A DNA stretch of 62,343 nucleotides from an uncultured Clostridia bacterium (GCA_944388935.1 CALXKK010000001.1:1-62343); one strand, 5' to 3'; shown: positions 51,601 to 59,802, numbered from the stretch's first letter. Notes: generated by a model not told the origin, from the letters alone. A program made the numbers and translations.

Positions 51601-52219
51601 CATCTGCATTTAAAACTACAGATGTTTTTTCTGTAACTATATTTGGAGCATGTAAATTTAAGCCTGAAGCTACACTTACTGTTGCTAAAGCTTGTGGTGT
51701 CCAGCTTAAAACTTCTCCTTCTGAAACTTTTCTGTTTTCTTCATTATAAACAGTTGTTGTATTTGTTATTTCTGTTTCTTGAATATTATTTGCGTCATTA
51801 TTTGTAGCTGCTCCTGTTGTTGCACCAGCATTACCTGTTGTTCCTGCACCTGTTCCACCATTATTTCTAGTACCTGTTGTTGAAGGTGTAGTTGTTGTTC
51901 CAGTAGTACTTGGTGTTGTTGTTCCAGCATTATCTGTACCAGTTGTAGTTCCTGCATTATCTGCTGAAGCTACGTCTGTAGGCATTTCTGTGTCTGTTGA
52001 TTGAGTATCAGATTGTTCTGCTGGTTGAGAAGCTTGTTGCTCTTGCTCGGCATTCTCTTGTTCTGCGGCAGATTGCGGATTATTTTCTGCCATAGCAGAA
52101 GTTTGACCTTTATCTCTTAAGAAAACTACTACTGCTGTAATTGCTACAATAAGCAAAATTGCAATAATTACGATAATAGCTATTGTTTTCTTACTTAGAG
52201 TATTTCCACTATTACTCAT
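45671..52219 (-). CDS. Giant surface protein with DUF11, Cna-B repeats and VWA domain
   Basis: 2182 residues. One N-terminal anchor (TIAIIVIIAILLIVAITAVVVFL) is followed by a Thr/Gly/Asn/Gln-rich linker (about 40-160). DUF11-like beta domains span about 170-610. Eight Cna-B repeats (about 617-1451) carry the intramolecular isopeptide signature (Lys in KVWDD, Glu in YTLSE, Asn in TNKF). More DUF11-like domains run to about 1870. A von Willebrand A domain (about 1880-2090) has MIDAS residues DTSGSM, GTKMSTG and FLSDGT. There is no LPxTG tail, so it would stay in the membrane by its N-terminus. It follows a sortase gene by 21 bp. An adhesin or pilin-like role is likely; ligand unknown. Confidence 0.88.
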   Translation of the reverse strand: MSNSGNTLSKKTIAIIVIIAILLIVAITAVVVFLRDKGQTSAMAENNPQSAAEQENAEQEQQASQPAEQSDTQSTDTEMPTDVASADNAGTTTGTDNAGTTTPSTTGTTTTPSTTGTRNNGGTGAGTTGNAGATTGAATNNDANNIQETEITNTTTVYNEENRKVSEGEVLSWTPQALATVSVASGLNLHAPNIVTEKTSVVLNADDSEATDQTKVDLTQKVKYTIRISNIGNVAGKVEADNTFDTLPEGFDIATVGDLKATLTDAAGNPVETESPVIDFNKDITVNGNVVTLDKDVTLEAGYELTIEYSLKVNPDFLKNEDGTLVANKDLVKNVITVNNVPTEDDKEYDAVQPIVTVNKSSAIYRGETFETAEKVTDKTSGVKVGDFIEYTISVENSGNADTTINVKDKNIEDILAKAELITTDNITEEQLRNENGFNVEIKAGDAKAFIFVVKITNISGKIENAVTAEDTTPENPDPTVPENPDELDTVNITGTKSVSPQGTVNENDEITYTITLTNTGSIAGTAKVQDIIPTGTTFKAGSIAINDVADSTKTKDDLENGIYLEVEGNNGTAKLSFVVTANVLAEGIESAKISNTAIINDNEPTNPTETTVNKVYTNITATKIWDDNNNTAGKRPTNVTLQVKNGDTIVEQKELSVNDAIKGNTNQWTHTFSVPKYDLSGNEINYTIDEADLGSIFYTKENAIIDQDNRTITNKFVVPDTKNPITVTKVWDDNGNTAGKRPESVTMVLTGNGQTYKQELTVANVDSTDSNKWVYTFSELPKYDAKGDEITYTLSEELNNIYYTSANSTVDQVTMTVTNKFEVPTDTISIPVTKVWDDKGNVASKRPNSVTLVLTGNDSSDTNNPYKHTLTDDDNVDAQDSNKWTYTFTGLPKYNSVNGDEIVYTLSEENLNNKFYTPENTTVSEDNRTITNKFVVPDEKTQVTAKKYWDDNGNANGRRPGSVILTVAGKGQGKDISREQEVTVADASNGDTNTWEYTFTDLPKYDNYGNEIEYTINEKDLNNEFYIKSNVDQNTRTVTNKFQVPGDKVDVKVTKVWDDNGDSAKKRPTSVTLQVKNGDSVVASEAVTGENEWSHTFSVPKYDSNAQEINYTADELNSGSKFYTKTGVVGNMNSGYTITNKFEVPDEKTSITVTKVWDDNNNSAGKRPSSVIMVLTGNGQIYKQALTVENVDSTDSNKWVYTFNDLPKLDENGDEINYVVSEELSNIYYTTTNSKVDQPSKTITNTFKVPGDTISIPVTKIWDDNSNKAQKRPSSVTLVLSGNDGKTYKVTLNSSNADLSNTNKWNYTFTGLPKYNSANGDEIVYTLSEENLNNKFYTAENTVVSQEDKTVTNKFVVPGDTVNIPVTKVWDDNKEEHQDITLQLKNGNNVVGSEVVNESSEWKHTFTVPVYDTNGNEITYTVDEANVPEGYISSVEKNNISGEYTVTNKLPSIDIQKDVYSLNEDTNIADNQIAVKANDVIGYKITVTNTSGEDLHDVVVTDETHDVYQIINGVPTTPSKTIAEIEEFKANDEPKVYIVYYKVSDIEAKNPNAIIENKAKVVGYYEDDNNTTCPVEDEDDADNKVVTIKPIYDISINKKANKDKVSYGETITYTITVSNNGNTTLTNVNVTDLMDRNGTSIEGLTNIKVNSVPTEISKDGVITIGTLNAGATATITADYKVTADDISKDKENLITNTVKVTSTKEDGTPIPEDPDDESKVTTTTEKGEAKINVTKTSEVIESNGDTTDGIAENGDIIKYTITATNNGTAPGDVKIEDTVPTGTTLIKEAQGNLALNRLTNLTSEQLDALEKGNFSETLTLEPSGDEKTKTIVFSVKVTNAKPGDTVVNVPTINDNPATEETQKTTDSVEKTINVKSNTVSNCNVVLVLDTSGSMEGNRLASVKTAAKNLIDMLHLPSEEDNIDKGPQISVVRFSSNTKQQQWIPGSGWWNPGHYESIGYDDNASVVGRASTSEEVSALKDNIDDLIAVGGTKMSTGLNLANSEIKRMDDPNDPNDPNDKNIIIFLSDGTIKNTSTSTSEETQHNVDTALNNLKHNGVVNQTIYTIPFGADADRELLKDIASGPEYCLSSSDNLSSLEAVFKQIINDMGEPVEETSENGKVYLDDIDMNKQDNIKITIDGTERADLIQYIKKDAQTGEYYLDLTKFSSDDLEKEIQIDFVVK
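47865..50371 (-). repeat. Eight tandem Cna-B repeat units
   Basis: Each unit is about 95-115 codons and begins with a [KT]VWDDN-type strand and ends with a TNKF strand. Units 2 and 6, and 3 and 7, are the most alike, suggesting that a block of about four units was duplicated. Confidence 0.85.
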
Positions 52220-52240
52220 AATCTTCTTTTCCCCCTTAAA

Positions 52241-52828
52241 CTAAAATTCTCTGGCCTTTAAAATAAGTCTTTCTTTATTTCCGTTTGTACATGTTATTAA
52301 AGTAACTTCTCTAACATTTTCGTTTTCCGTTTTTAAAATACTTACATCATTTGGGTCTGTGACAAAAATGTTATAAATTTTGTATTGTATTGTTCTGTTT
52401 GTTAAATCCGTTAATTCTACAATGTCATCAATAGCTAATTCCTTAGTTTTTCCGAACATTGTTCCATTATGGTTGTTATGTCCCGCAATTGACAAATTCC
52501 CATAATCATTAACATTTCCACCCCAATATTTTACAATACCATATTTCATGGGTGTTTTTGTTTCTTCTGGATTTGATGTTTCTATATTTAATATAGGATA
52601 TTCTATATTAATCTTAGGAATATGTACTTTTCCAATAACATCATATCCATTTAATTTAACATTTTGCATGTTATCTGTATTAACGCTGTTGTTAAATTCT
52701 GAAATCACTTGTTGATTTAAATCTTCGTTTTTACGACTTGTAATTTCCTTATTTATTAATAAAGCTACTGTTACTATTAATGCGATTATTAGTATTACAT
52801 ATATAATTTTGTATACTGTTTGTTTCAT
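52241..52828 (-). CDS. Sortase, class D-like
   Basis: A membrane transpeptidase of 195 residues. An N-terminal anchor (VYKIIYVILIIALIVTVALL) is followed by the sortase barrel. Catalytic residues are visible: His in LSIAGHNNHN, Cys in TLITCTNGN, Arg in KERLILKA. The short size and TLITCT motif fit class D-type housekeeping or pilus-type sortases of Clostridia. It sits between the LPITY-tailed protein and the giant Cna-B protein and probably anchors the former. Confidence 0.92.
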   Translation of the reverse strand: MKQTVYKIIYVILIIALIVTVALLINKEITSRKNEDLNQQVISEFNNSVNTDNMQNVKLNGYDVIGKVHIPKINIEYPILNIETSNPEETKTPMKYGIVKYWGGNVNDYGNLSIAGHNNHNGTMFGKTKELAIDDIVELTDLTNRTIQYKIYNIFVTDPNDVSILKTENENVREVTLITCTNGNKERLILKAREF

Positions 52829-52829
52829 T

Positions 52830-53840
52830 TTAGTGTTTGCTTTCTTTCTTTGATTTTTTCATTCTTGATCTTACAACTATTAAAGCAATTACGATTACTG
52901 CTAAAACAGCCCATAAAATCATGCTATCGTATGTGATAGGTAATTTAGAAGTTCTTTTTGTAACTACTGTACTTGGTGTTAAAACATTTTCGTAGTTTTC
53001 AAAAGGTTCTTGTGCACTAGTTAAAAATTGAACATCATAAGTTGTTTGGTCTTTTCCTTCTTTCTTTAAGAATAGAATATATTGTGTTCCATCTTCTGCA
53101 TCTGATGGTTGTTCAATTGTATAATTTTCTACTTCTGTCCAATCTGCATTAAATATTAATTCATTATATAGATTATAAAAATCTGTTAATAATTTAATTT
53201 GTTTATCAACTGTCATAGAAGCAAATTCATTTTTAAATTGATCTGCTAAATTGAATAAATTATTGTATTTATCATCTGCTGGAATTCTAATCATTTGATA
53301 ATAATACTTTGCATCCTTATCTGGATTTTCAATTTGTACTGAATCAACTATTGTTGTGATTTTAACCCCATTTTCATCTTGAGTTTCATCAGCTGGTAAT
53401 TGTCCAGTTGTTACTGGAATTATTTTTGTAAGTTTTTCTACATCAGCTAATTGAGATGTAGTAATACTGTTATTCAAGTCAACTTCTAATGCTTGTTTTT
53501 CAGTATCTCCTTTTACCCATAGATAAACTGGTTGATCCACATTAATTGATTGAAATAATGGGTTTGTTGAATCATAATAAGCAACATGATTTTCTGAATC
53601 ATCTGTTGCTGCATCTATATAGCTCAAATTTGTTCCATCTGCGCTATTAGATAATGCAAATCTAAAGCTTTGATTTAGTAATCCATCTATATAAATTAGA
53701 TAGCTACTATTCCCATCGCTTGATGCATTTACTACTGCTAATTTATCGTTTGTTACTGCTTTCACTTGTGATGGCATTAAAACCATTACGGCTACAAGCA
53801 TTACACTAACAATCATTAGCATAAGTTTTGAGTTTTTCAT
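52830..53840 (-). CDS. Secreted protein with LPITY sorting signal
   Basis: About 336 residues, starting at the ATG at 53840 (GGAGGGG upstream; an earlier start includes it). A signal peptide (LMLMIVSVMLVAVMVLMPSQVKA) precedes a surface region of unknown fold. The C-terminus has LPITY, a hydrophobic helix (MILWAVLAVIVIALIVV) and a basic tail (RSRMKKSKKESKH), the full layout of a sortase substrate with Tyr in place of Gly. It is 1 bp upstream of the sortase gene and is its likely substrate. Function unknown. Confidence 0.8.
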   Translation of the reverse strand: MKNSKLMLMIVSVMLVAVMVLMPSQVKAVTNDKLAVVNASSDGNSSYLIYIDGLLNQSFRFALSNSADGTNLSYIDAATDDSENHVAYYDSTNPLFQSINVDQPVYLWVKGDTEKQALEVDLNNSITTSQLADVEKLTKIIPVTTGQLPADETQDENGVKITTIVDSVQIENPDKDAKYYYQMIRIPADDKYNNLFNLADQFKNEFASMTVDKQIKLLTDFYNLYNELIFNADWTEVENYTIEQPSDAEDGTQYILFLKKEGKDQTTYDVQFLTSAQEPFENYENVLTPSTVVTKRTSKLPITYDSMILWAVLAVIVIALIVVRSRMKKSKKESKH

Positions 53841-53897
53841 ATCATTCCCCTCCAATTTATATTTTTAATAAAACCGATATTATTAACATGCACTGCC

Positions 53898-53926
53898 ATT
53901 ATATTACAAATTTAACAATTTGTAAA
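53898..53926 (-). promoter_or_regulatory. Promoter of the surface-protein operon
   Basis: TTTACA (53921-53926), 17 bp and TATAAT (53898-53903), about 55 bp upstream of the LPITY-protein start. Confidence 0.65.
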
Positions 53927-54061
53927 CAATTTTCTAAGTTTTTCCTACGGAAAAGCCTACTTGTTAAAGGTAAAACATAATGTCAAAATGAACAAATAAG
54001 CGGATTGTGTCTATTTAATAATATTTTAAAAATTTTTCTAACAGAACTAAATTCTCACAAA

Positions 54062-54098
54062 AAAATAGCACTATTTAATTTTTAAATAGTGCTATTTT
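54062..54098. terminator. Terminator after the methyltransferase gene
   Basis: AAAATAGCACTATTTA and TAAATAGTGCTATTTT are perfect 16-bp arms with a short AT loop, downstream of the 54144 gene. The rest of the 288-bp gap (53841-54143) holds only the promoter above. Confidence 0.78.
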
Positions 54099-54143
54099 AC
54101 AATTTGCGTAAGTCTTAACTAAATTTAATTTGTTATTATATTA

Positions 54144-55088
54144 TTATTTACCCTTCTGCAATTTTGCTACAAAGAACCCTTCCATCTCTTTTGTAGGTAA
54201 TATCTTCATCGCTTTTTCTATTTCTTTAAAAGCATTCGTATTATCCCCTTTTATTGCTCCTTTTATATTCAAGTTGATATCTAGCATTTTCAAGTTCAAA
54301 TTTTCTAATGCCCAAGATAAAATATTTTCGTTTTCTTTCAAATTCAAGGTACAAGTAGAATAAACCATAATTCCGTTAGGTTTTAATGCATTGTAACCAC
54401 TTCTAATTAATTTCTTTTGCAATTTAGCTAGGTCTTTTACAGTTCTTTTTGACCAATTTCTATATGTCCCTGCATTTTCTGCAATGAATCTTCCTTCTCC
54501 GCTACATGGAGTATCTAATAAAACTTTGTCAAAGCTTTCGGAATACTTGTTCCCAAGACTCTCTCCTCTACCATTTATAACTTCTGTATTTGTTACGCCT
54601 TGATTTTCCAAATTAAATTTTAATCTTTCATACCTAATTTTATCCAGTTCGTTTGCAACAATGTGTCCAGTGTTGTTCATCATTGCAGATATTTGTGTTG
54701 TTTTACTTCCTGGTGCAGCTGCCATATCTAGTACTTGTTCATTTTCTTTTACTCCCAAAACTAACGGAGGAACCATACTAGACAAACTTTGTAAATAGAT
54801 ATATCCCTTTTCATAAATATCTAATTTTTGAATATCCTTTTCCGTTGCATTTTTTATTATTAATGCATCCTTATAAAAATCTACTCTTTCGAATTTAATG
54901 TTTATCTCTCTAAAATATCTCATTAGGTCTTGTATGTTATATTTTAAAGTATTTACGCGCAAAGTTGTATTTCTTTTTGTAGCCATACCTGCTAAAATCT
55001 TATCCGCAACTAATGGCGAATGTAAACTATATAAATTTTCTATAAAATCTTTTGGTAATTTTTTCTTTACCTCCATTACTGAAAGCAT
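54144..55088 (-). CDS. RsmB/RsmF-type rRNA (cytosine-5)-methyltransferase
   Basis: A 314-residue NOL1/NOP2/Sun-family enzyme that methylates cytosine in rRNA or tRNA using SAM. The SAM-binding loop is VLDMAAAPGSKTTQ, and the two catalytic Cys are in DTPCSGEGRF and YSTCTLN. It lacks the N-terminal NusB-like domain of RsmB and the PUA tail of RsmF, so it is a short form common in Clostridia. The exact target base is not known. Confidence 0.9.
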   Translation of the reverse strand: MLSVMEVKKKLPKDFIENLYSLHSPLVADKILAGMATKRNTTLRVNTLKYNIQDLMRYFREINIKFERVDFYKDALIIKNATEKDIQKLDIYEKGYIYLQSLSSMVPPLVLGVKENEQVLDMAAAPGSKTTQISAMMNNTGHIVANELDKIRYERLKFNLENQGVTNTEVINGRGESLGNKYSESFDKVLLDTPCSGEGRFIAENAGTYRNWSKRTVKDLAKLQKKLIRSGYNALKPNGIMVYSTCTLNLKENENILSWALENLNLKMLDINLNIKGAIKGDNTNAFKEIEKAMKILPTKEMEGFFVAKLQKGK

Positions 55089-55158
55089 CTCTTCGCTCCT
55101 ATTCTTTGTACATTTTTTTATATTCTATTTCTTGAATGAATTTTTAGCAAAACTTTTA

Positions 55159-55989
55159 CTATTCTTTATATAAACTTCTTAATAATTTTATTTCTTTTGC
55201 ATAACCATTTAAATCGTTTGGAGTTTCCAAATAGAATGGTAAGTCTCTCAATTTTGGATGATTGATAATCTTTTCAAAAACATCCAATCCTATTGTTCCT
55301 TCTCCAATTTTTTGATGTCTATCTTTGTGTGCTCCTATTTCATTCATACTGTCATTTAAATGTATAGCCCTCAAATATTGTAATCCTATAACCTTATCAA
55401 ATTCGTCCAAAACTCCGTCCAAATCATTAAGATTATATCCCGCATCATTAACGTGGCAAGTATCTAGGCATACACCTAATTTTTCTTTTAAATCCACTTT
55501 ATCAATAATCATCTTTAATTCTTCAAAACTTCTACCTATTTCCGTACCTTTACCAGCCATAGTTTCTAGCAAAACTGTAGTTGATTGCTCTTTAGTTATA
55601 ACTTCGTTAAGCGCATCTACAATATAACCAATTCCAATGTCTACGCCTTGTCCAACATGGCTTCCTGGGTGAAAATTATACATGTTGCCTGGCAAATATT
55701 CCATTCTTGCTAAATCTTCTTTCATCATATTTTTAGCAAAATCTCTTATATCTTCTTTATCTGAGCATAAATTCATTGTATATGGAGCATGTGCTAAAAT
55801 TATCGGAAAACCGTTATCCCTCATAAGCTCCAATAATTTATTTATGTCTTCTTCGTTTAATTCTTTTATTTTTCCACCTCTTGGATTTCTCGTAAAAAAC
55901 TGAAAAGTATTGGCATCAATCTTTAATGCTTCTTTTCCCATATTTTCATATCCTTTAGAAATTGATAAATGGCATCCTATTTTTAACAT
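55159..55989 (-). CDS. nfo: Endonuclease IV (AP endonuclease)
   Basis: A 276-residue metal-dependent AP endonuclease for base excision repair. The first strand is [17 protein letters not shown]. Metal ligands are seen in [72 protein letters not shown] and FYLETPN, all characteristic of the Nfo family. The length is normal. It precedes the methyltransferase gene on the same strand by 70 bp. Confidence 0.95.
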   Translation of the reverse strand: MLKIGCHLSISKGYENMGKEALKIDANTFQFFTRNPRGGKIKELNEEDINKLLELMRDNGFPIILAHAPYTMNLCSDKEDIRDFAKNMMKEDLARMEYLPGNMYNFHPGSHVGQGVDIGIGYIVDALNEVITKEQSTTVLLETMAGKGTEIGRSFEELKMIIDKVDLKEKLGVCLDTCHVNDAGYNLNDLDGVLDEFDKVIGLQYLRAIHLNDSMNEIGAHKDRHQKIGEGTIGLDVFEKIINHPKLRDLPFYLETPNDLNGYAKEIKLLRSLYKE

Positions 55990-56071
55990 TTTTCCTCCTT
56001 CACATATTTATAGGCACTTGCTTTGGTTCAAGTGCCCACATATATATTATCAATTATTTTAGCTAATAATC

Positions 56072-57145
56072 TTATCTTTCTTCTTGTCCTTGCTCTCTTA
56101 TTTCTCTTACGCATGATAAATATCTACCAAATATTTTCCCCAACTGTTGCCTTTCTTCTGGAGGTGCATTTCTATCAGTCATTAGTCCTCTTATAAATTG
56201 GTAATCATCGTAAAATGAACTTTTTTCTATTCCATCACCAGTAACATAACCAAAATTAGATTTTTGGCGTTCTCTTCTAAGTGTACCTAATATTCCATTC
56301 ATATTAGAACCTTCCGTTTCTATATGTACAGGATCTGAGAATGCATCTCTTCCTCTAATATATAGGCTAATCATTTCAGGATTAAAAGGCTTTATAACTT
56401 TTTCTACAGCTTGGTAAGATTCATCATGTCTTTTTAAATCTGTAAGTTTAGTATCTCCTTTTCCATGTGACAAAACTTTTTCTTCTTCATATCTATAATG
56501 TATAGATAAAGCACTTACTAAGTCTCCTACAGCCATTACATGTACATTAGGCGTGTAGCCATGTTGCATTAAATCATCCATATCAACAAAAATAAGTCCT
56601 TGAGATAACGATGGAGCTACTTCTACTAAAATATTATAGCCTTTTGCCATTGCAAATTCGTTAATATTATTTGCTTGGTCGTAAGAATCTATTCCTGTTA
56701 ATGCACCAAAATGAGTAGGATCCGCACTTCTGATTTGTTCTGCATCAGGTCTAAACTTTTTATACATATCTGAATTTACTACAATATACCTATTCTTTTT
56801 TGGGTCTAGCATTGTACGTAAATTGCTTTTACCTGCACCTGTTTGTGAAACAAGTATACTTGCCACAGGATGTTCATATTTTTGTTGATTATTGCCAAAT
56901 GTAAATACCATTGATTTAAATAATGTTAGCAAATAATCCTTATCAGAAAGTCTAGAATCTAGCATTTTTTGTGCTAAATCCGGGGCTATTCCTTCAGATA
57001 TAAATGGATGTGTTCTCCTTTTTGCAAACTTTAATATTTCTTCTGGTTTATCCGGTAAATCATTTATAAAATCTTCATTTAGTTCACCTAAAAGTTCTTG
57101 TAATATTTCTTTAGAAATTCCTCTAGTATCACTATTCTCGCTCAT
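56072..57145 (-). CDS. Zeta-toxin family kinase (copy 1)
   Basis: A 357-residue protein. Walker A is VSQTGAGKSN, and RYIVVNSDMYKKFRPDAEQ holds the Asp/Arg pair that binds the sugar-nucleotide in zeta toxins. KGYNILVEVAPS is the following strand and HVMAVGDLVSALSIHYRYEE the lid region. Zeta/PezT toxins phosphorylate UDP-GlcNAc and stop wall synthesis. N- and C-terminal extensions are longer than in PezT. Its start overlaps the stop of a small gene (57142-57354) in the manner of a toxin-antitoxin pair. Confidence 0.82.
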   Translation of the reverse strand: MSENSDTRGISKEILQELLGELNEDFINDLPDKPEEILKFAKRRTHPFISEGIAPDLAQKMLDSRLSDKDYLLTLFKSMVFTFGNNQQKYEHPVASILVSQTGAGKSNLRTMLDPKKNRYIVVNSDMYKKFRPDAEQIRSADPTHFGALTGIDSYDQANNINEFAMAKGYNILVEVAPSLSQGLIFVDMDDLMQHGYTPNVHVMAVGDLVSALSIHYRYEEEKVLSHGKGDTKLTDLKRHDESYQAVEKVIKPFNPEMISLYIRGRDAFSDPVHIETEGSNMNGILGTLRRERQKSNFGYVTGDGIEKSSFYDDYQFIRGLMTDRNAPPEERQQLGKIFGRYLSCVREIREQGQEER

Positions 57146-57354
57146 AATATTCCTATCCTCTTCTTCTTTATTATCATTTTTACTACTTCTTGATTTCCTG
57201 CATATATTTCTTCTTTTATTTGTTGCAATACATCAATTTTTTCCCTTAGTTTATTACTTTCACTTTTATCTTTAGTTGTTGCATATTCATTTAATAAGAT
57301 TGCTAATTCATCTACCACTATTTCTTCTGCGATATCAATATCTTTTTCTTTCAT
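57142..57354 (-). CDS. Small partner gene of the zeta-type toxin (copy 1)
   Basis: 70 residues, acidic then basic. Two helices, LREKIDVLQQIKEEIYAGNQ and VVKMIIKKK, form the same pattern as the other two small genes nearby: leucine-rich helix, Y-x-G-[N/D], then V-x-x-I. Its ends overlap the toxin genes on either side (4 bp each), so all three are one translationally coupled unit. Likely antitoxin; unrelated in sequence to epsilon or PezA. Confidence 0.65.
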   Translation of the reverse strand: MKEKDIDIAEEIVVDELAILLNEYATTKDKSESNKLREKIDVLQQIKEEIYAGNQEVVKMIIKKKRIGIL

Positions 57355-58355
57355 AATGCACTCCTCCTATAAATCTCTTCTAGTTGTTCAAATTGCTCTT
57401 TTGGTGCATTTCTATCTTTCATTTGAGAATATATTAAATCATATCTTGCTTTAAATTTCTTCCTTGTTTGAGCATCATCTTCTTCTCTTGTAGTTTGGAT
57501 AGCTTGCATTATATCACTAAATTTTTCAGAAGGGAATACCTGTATTGGATTAAAATCATTTTCTATGGTTCCTCTCTTATATACATTAATAGCTGATAAA
57601 TTTTCATTATGTATAATTTCTTGAACATTTGGTAGTAGAGCATTATAAGATTCATCGTGTCTTCCTACTGACGTTAGCTTTGCTGTCTTTAAGCCATGTA
57701 ATATTTGTAATTCGTATCTTTCGTGTACAGATAATAGGCTATTTAATTCTCCTACCGATAAAATATAAACAGATATTTTATAATTGTTATTTATTAATTG
57801 TTCTGTATCTACGTTTAATAATCCTTTATTTGGTGAAGGTGCAGATTCTTTTATAATATTGTACTTGTTTTCTATAGCATATGTATAAATATTATCTGCA
57901 TGGTCATATGCGTCTGGTCCAGTCAAGAATGGATATAGCACTTGATATTCTCTTGCAATATCTTTTGCATCATATCTAAAATGTTTGTACTTGTCAGAAT
58001 CTACGAAAATGTAGTTTTCATCCTCCCTTAAGAGCTTTGCTGTTAAATTGCTTTTTCCACTTCCGGTTTGAGCAGCAACTATTTTTATTTCTGGATTTTC
58101 TACTTTCTTTTTATTATAAAAAGTAACTGCCATAACATAGAAAAAAGTTCTTAAATATTCTTCATCGCTTAATAATTTTTCTAACATTAACTTTTTAGTA
58201 CTTTCAGTAACATTTTTAGAGAATTGAACCTCTTTAATTCTTGTTGCATATTTTAACAAATTCTCTGGTCTATCTGGTAACATATCAATAATTTGTTCTG
58301 GAATCTCATTAATTATTTTATTATATACTTCTTTTAATATTTCTCTTCTTTCCAT
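57351..58355 (-). CDS. Zeta-toxin family kinase (copy 2)
   Basis: A 334-residue paralogue of the 56072 gene. Walker A is VAAQTGSGKSN, the Asp/Arg region is NYIFVDSDKYKHFRYDAKD, and NKYNIIKESAPSPNKGLL and ISVYILSVGELNSLLSVHER follow. The ATG at 58355 has AAGGAG 9 bp upstream. Just upstream are the last codons of a 60-residue-type small gene (RQKAKRILNKEF and stop), so this toxin has lost most of its own original partner and is followed by the 70-residue small gene. Confidence 0.82.
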   Translation of the reverse strand: MERREILKEVYNKIINEIPEQIIDMLPDRPENLLKYATRIKEVQFSKNVTESTKKLMLEKLLSDEEYLRTFFYVMAVTFYNKKKVENPEIKIVAAQTGSGKSNLTAKLLREDENYIFVDSDKYKHFRYDAKDIAREYQVLYPFLTGPDAYDHADNIYTYAIENKYNIIKESAPSPNKGLLNVDTEQLINNNYKISVYILSVGELNSLLSVHERYELQILHGLKTAKLTSVGRHDESYNALLPNVQEIIHNENLSAINVYKRGTIENDFNPIQVFPSEKFSDIMQAIQTTREEDDAQTRKKFKARYDLIYSQMKDRNAPKEQFEQLEEIYRRSAL

Positions 58356-58395
58356 CTTAAAACTCCTTATTTAAAATTCTTTTAGCCTTTTGTCT
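58318..58395 (-). repeat. 78-bp direct repeat, right copy
   Basis: Matches 59725-59802 with about five mismatches and no gap. It holds the end of a small gene, a ribosome site and the first 13 codons of a zeta toxin. The pair brackets the plus-strand toxin cassette. Confidence 0.85.
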
Positions 58396-58398
58396 ACT
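58357..58398 (-). pseudogene. C-terminal remnant of a 60-residue small partner gene
   Basis: Reads RQKAKRILNKEF and stop, equal to the end of the intact small protein at 59764 (RQSVKRILNKEF). Only about 13 codons are left, before zeta copy 2. Confidence 0.75.
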
Positions 58399-58601
58399 CA
58401 ATTTTTAGACATAAACACAATGCCAATACTATTTAATAATATTATTTTTTGTTTATTGTAGCATAGATTTACAAAAAATGCTTAATTATTTTTTATTTTT
58501 TCAAATTTTATATATTTTTTAATTTGTAATAAACAACATTAAGTGATAATATGTGTACATAGAATATTTGATTTAGAAAATAAAAAAAGGGGTGAAAATA
58601 T

Positions 58602-58805
58602 ATGGCTAATTTAGATTTTAATAATGTAAAAACAGAAGTTGCATTGGAAATGATTTCTTTATATATAGGGTTAGAATTTAAAACTAATAAAGAACTAGCA
58701 AATAAACTTATAAAAGAACGAGATGCAATATATTTAGGCAACAACAATTTAGTAGATAAAGTAATAAACGAATATGGAAATGAGTTAAAAAATATATTAG
58801 GTTAG
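58602..58805 (+). CDS. Small partner gene of the zeta-type toxin (plus-strand cassette)
   Basis: 67 residues. The helix pattern KELANKLIKERDAIYLGNNN ... VDKVI repeats the layout of the other small genes (Y-x-G-N then V-x-x-I). It has AAAGGGGTG upstream, and ends 11 bp before the toxin gene. Probable antitoxin. The 245-bp gap before it contains no other gene that I can support. Confidence 0.65.
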   Translation: MANLDFNNVKTEVALEMISLYIGLEFKTNKELANKLIKERDAIYLGNNNLVDKVINEYGNELKNILG

Positions 58806-58816
58806 GAGAAAATGAT

Positions 58817-59695
58817 ATGGAAGATATAAATAAAATAACAGGTCTTACCGAAGAAGAATTTTATAATTTCTACAATGATGCAAAAAAATTGCTTTTTACT
58901 AACTGTACTCCATCAATTAATAGACCTCCTATAGCTATTTTAACAGGAGGACAACCTGGCTCTGGTAAAAGTAGATTAGTAATTAAAAGCAGAAAAGATT
59001 TTCAAAAAATAAAAGCAAATCCTGTAATATTGGATGGTGATACATACAGAGGATTATATCCAAATGCAAAAAAAATTGCCAATGAGCAACCAGATAAATA
59101 TTCCGATATTACCGACAAAGCAACAGGCGAAGTAATGAGACTTCTAATAATAGACAGCATCCAAGGAGGTTACGATTTTATTAGAGAAGGAACATTAAAT
59201 TCTGCTGCAATTGTAGATCAACTGTTATCATCTCCAAAGAACTACAAAGTAATAATTAGATTGTTGGCTACATGTAGAGAAGAATCAATACTATCATGTT
59301 TTGAAAGATATATATTAATGAAAGAAAAAACCGGTGTTGGAAGATTTGTAACAATCCAATCTCATGATAAAAGATATTATCAATTTCCTAAGTCAGCAAA
59401 AGAGCAAGAACATAAAGGTGTTCAAATAGAAGTATATGAAAGAGAAACAGATACATATGAACCAAATTTACTATTTAGCAATAAACAACCTACTAATAGA
59501 TTTAAAGATTTTGAAGATGCTCTAGCATATGGTAGACGTCATAGCTTTAATCTATGTAGGAATAGTATTTTGAATAGAATAGACGCCATTAGAGAAAGCT
59601 TAGAGAGAATGCCAAGTGATGAAAGTAATATAATTGCACAATTGGAACAATTTACTACTGAATTAAAAGCACGAGAAACAGAGATGGAAAAATAA
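58817..59695 (+). CDS. Zeta-toxin family kinase (copy 3, plus strand)
   Basis: A 292-residue toxin close in size to PezT. Walker A is LTGGQPGSGKSRL. VILDGDTYRGLYPNAKKI gives the catalytic Asp and Arg. IREGTLNSAAIVDQLLSSP is the typical zeta 'xxEGT' block and GVGRFVTIQSHDKRYYQFP the nucleotide lid. It differs more from copies 1 and 2 than those do from each other. It is coupled to the 67-residue gene by an 11-bp gap containing TTAGGAG. Expected target UDP-GlcNAc (family knowledge). Confidence 0.88.
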   Translation: MEDINKITGLTEEEFYNFYNDAKKLLFTNCTPSINRPPIAILTGGQPGSGKSRLVIKSRKDFQKIKANPVILDGDTYRGLYPNAKKIANEQPDKYSDITDKATGEVMRLLIIDSIQGGYDFIREGTLNSAAIVDQLLSSPKNYKVIIRLLATCREESILSCFERYILMKEKTGVGRFVTIQSHDKRYYQFPKSAKEQEHKGVQIEVYERETDTYEPNLLFSNKQPTNRFKDFEDALAYGRRHSFNLCRNSILNRIDAIRESLERMPSDESNIIAQLEQFTTELKARETEMEK

Positions 59696-59714
59696 TGTTA
59701 AAAAGAGAGAAACA

Positions 59715-59762
59715 TCAAATTTCATTATTATATACTTCTTTTGATATTTCTCTTCTTTCCAT
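59715..59762 (-). pseudogene. N-terminal remnant of a zeta-toxin gene
   Basis: ATG followed by ERREISKEVYNNEI and stop; the first 12 codons are the same as zeta copy 2 (MERREILKEVYN). It follows the intact 60-residue small gene at the right ribosome-site distance. The rest of the toxin is missing. Confidence 0.78.
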
Positions 59763-59802
59763 CTTAAAACTCCTTATTTAATATTCTTTTAACGCTTTGT
59801 CT
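59725..59802 (-). repeat. 78-bp direct repeat, left copy
   Basis: Second copy of the repeat at 58318-58395, constant offset 1407 bp. Confidence 0.85.
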
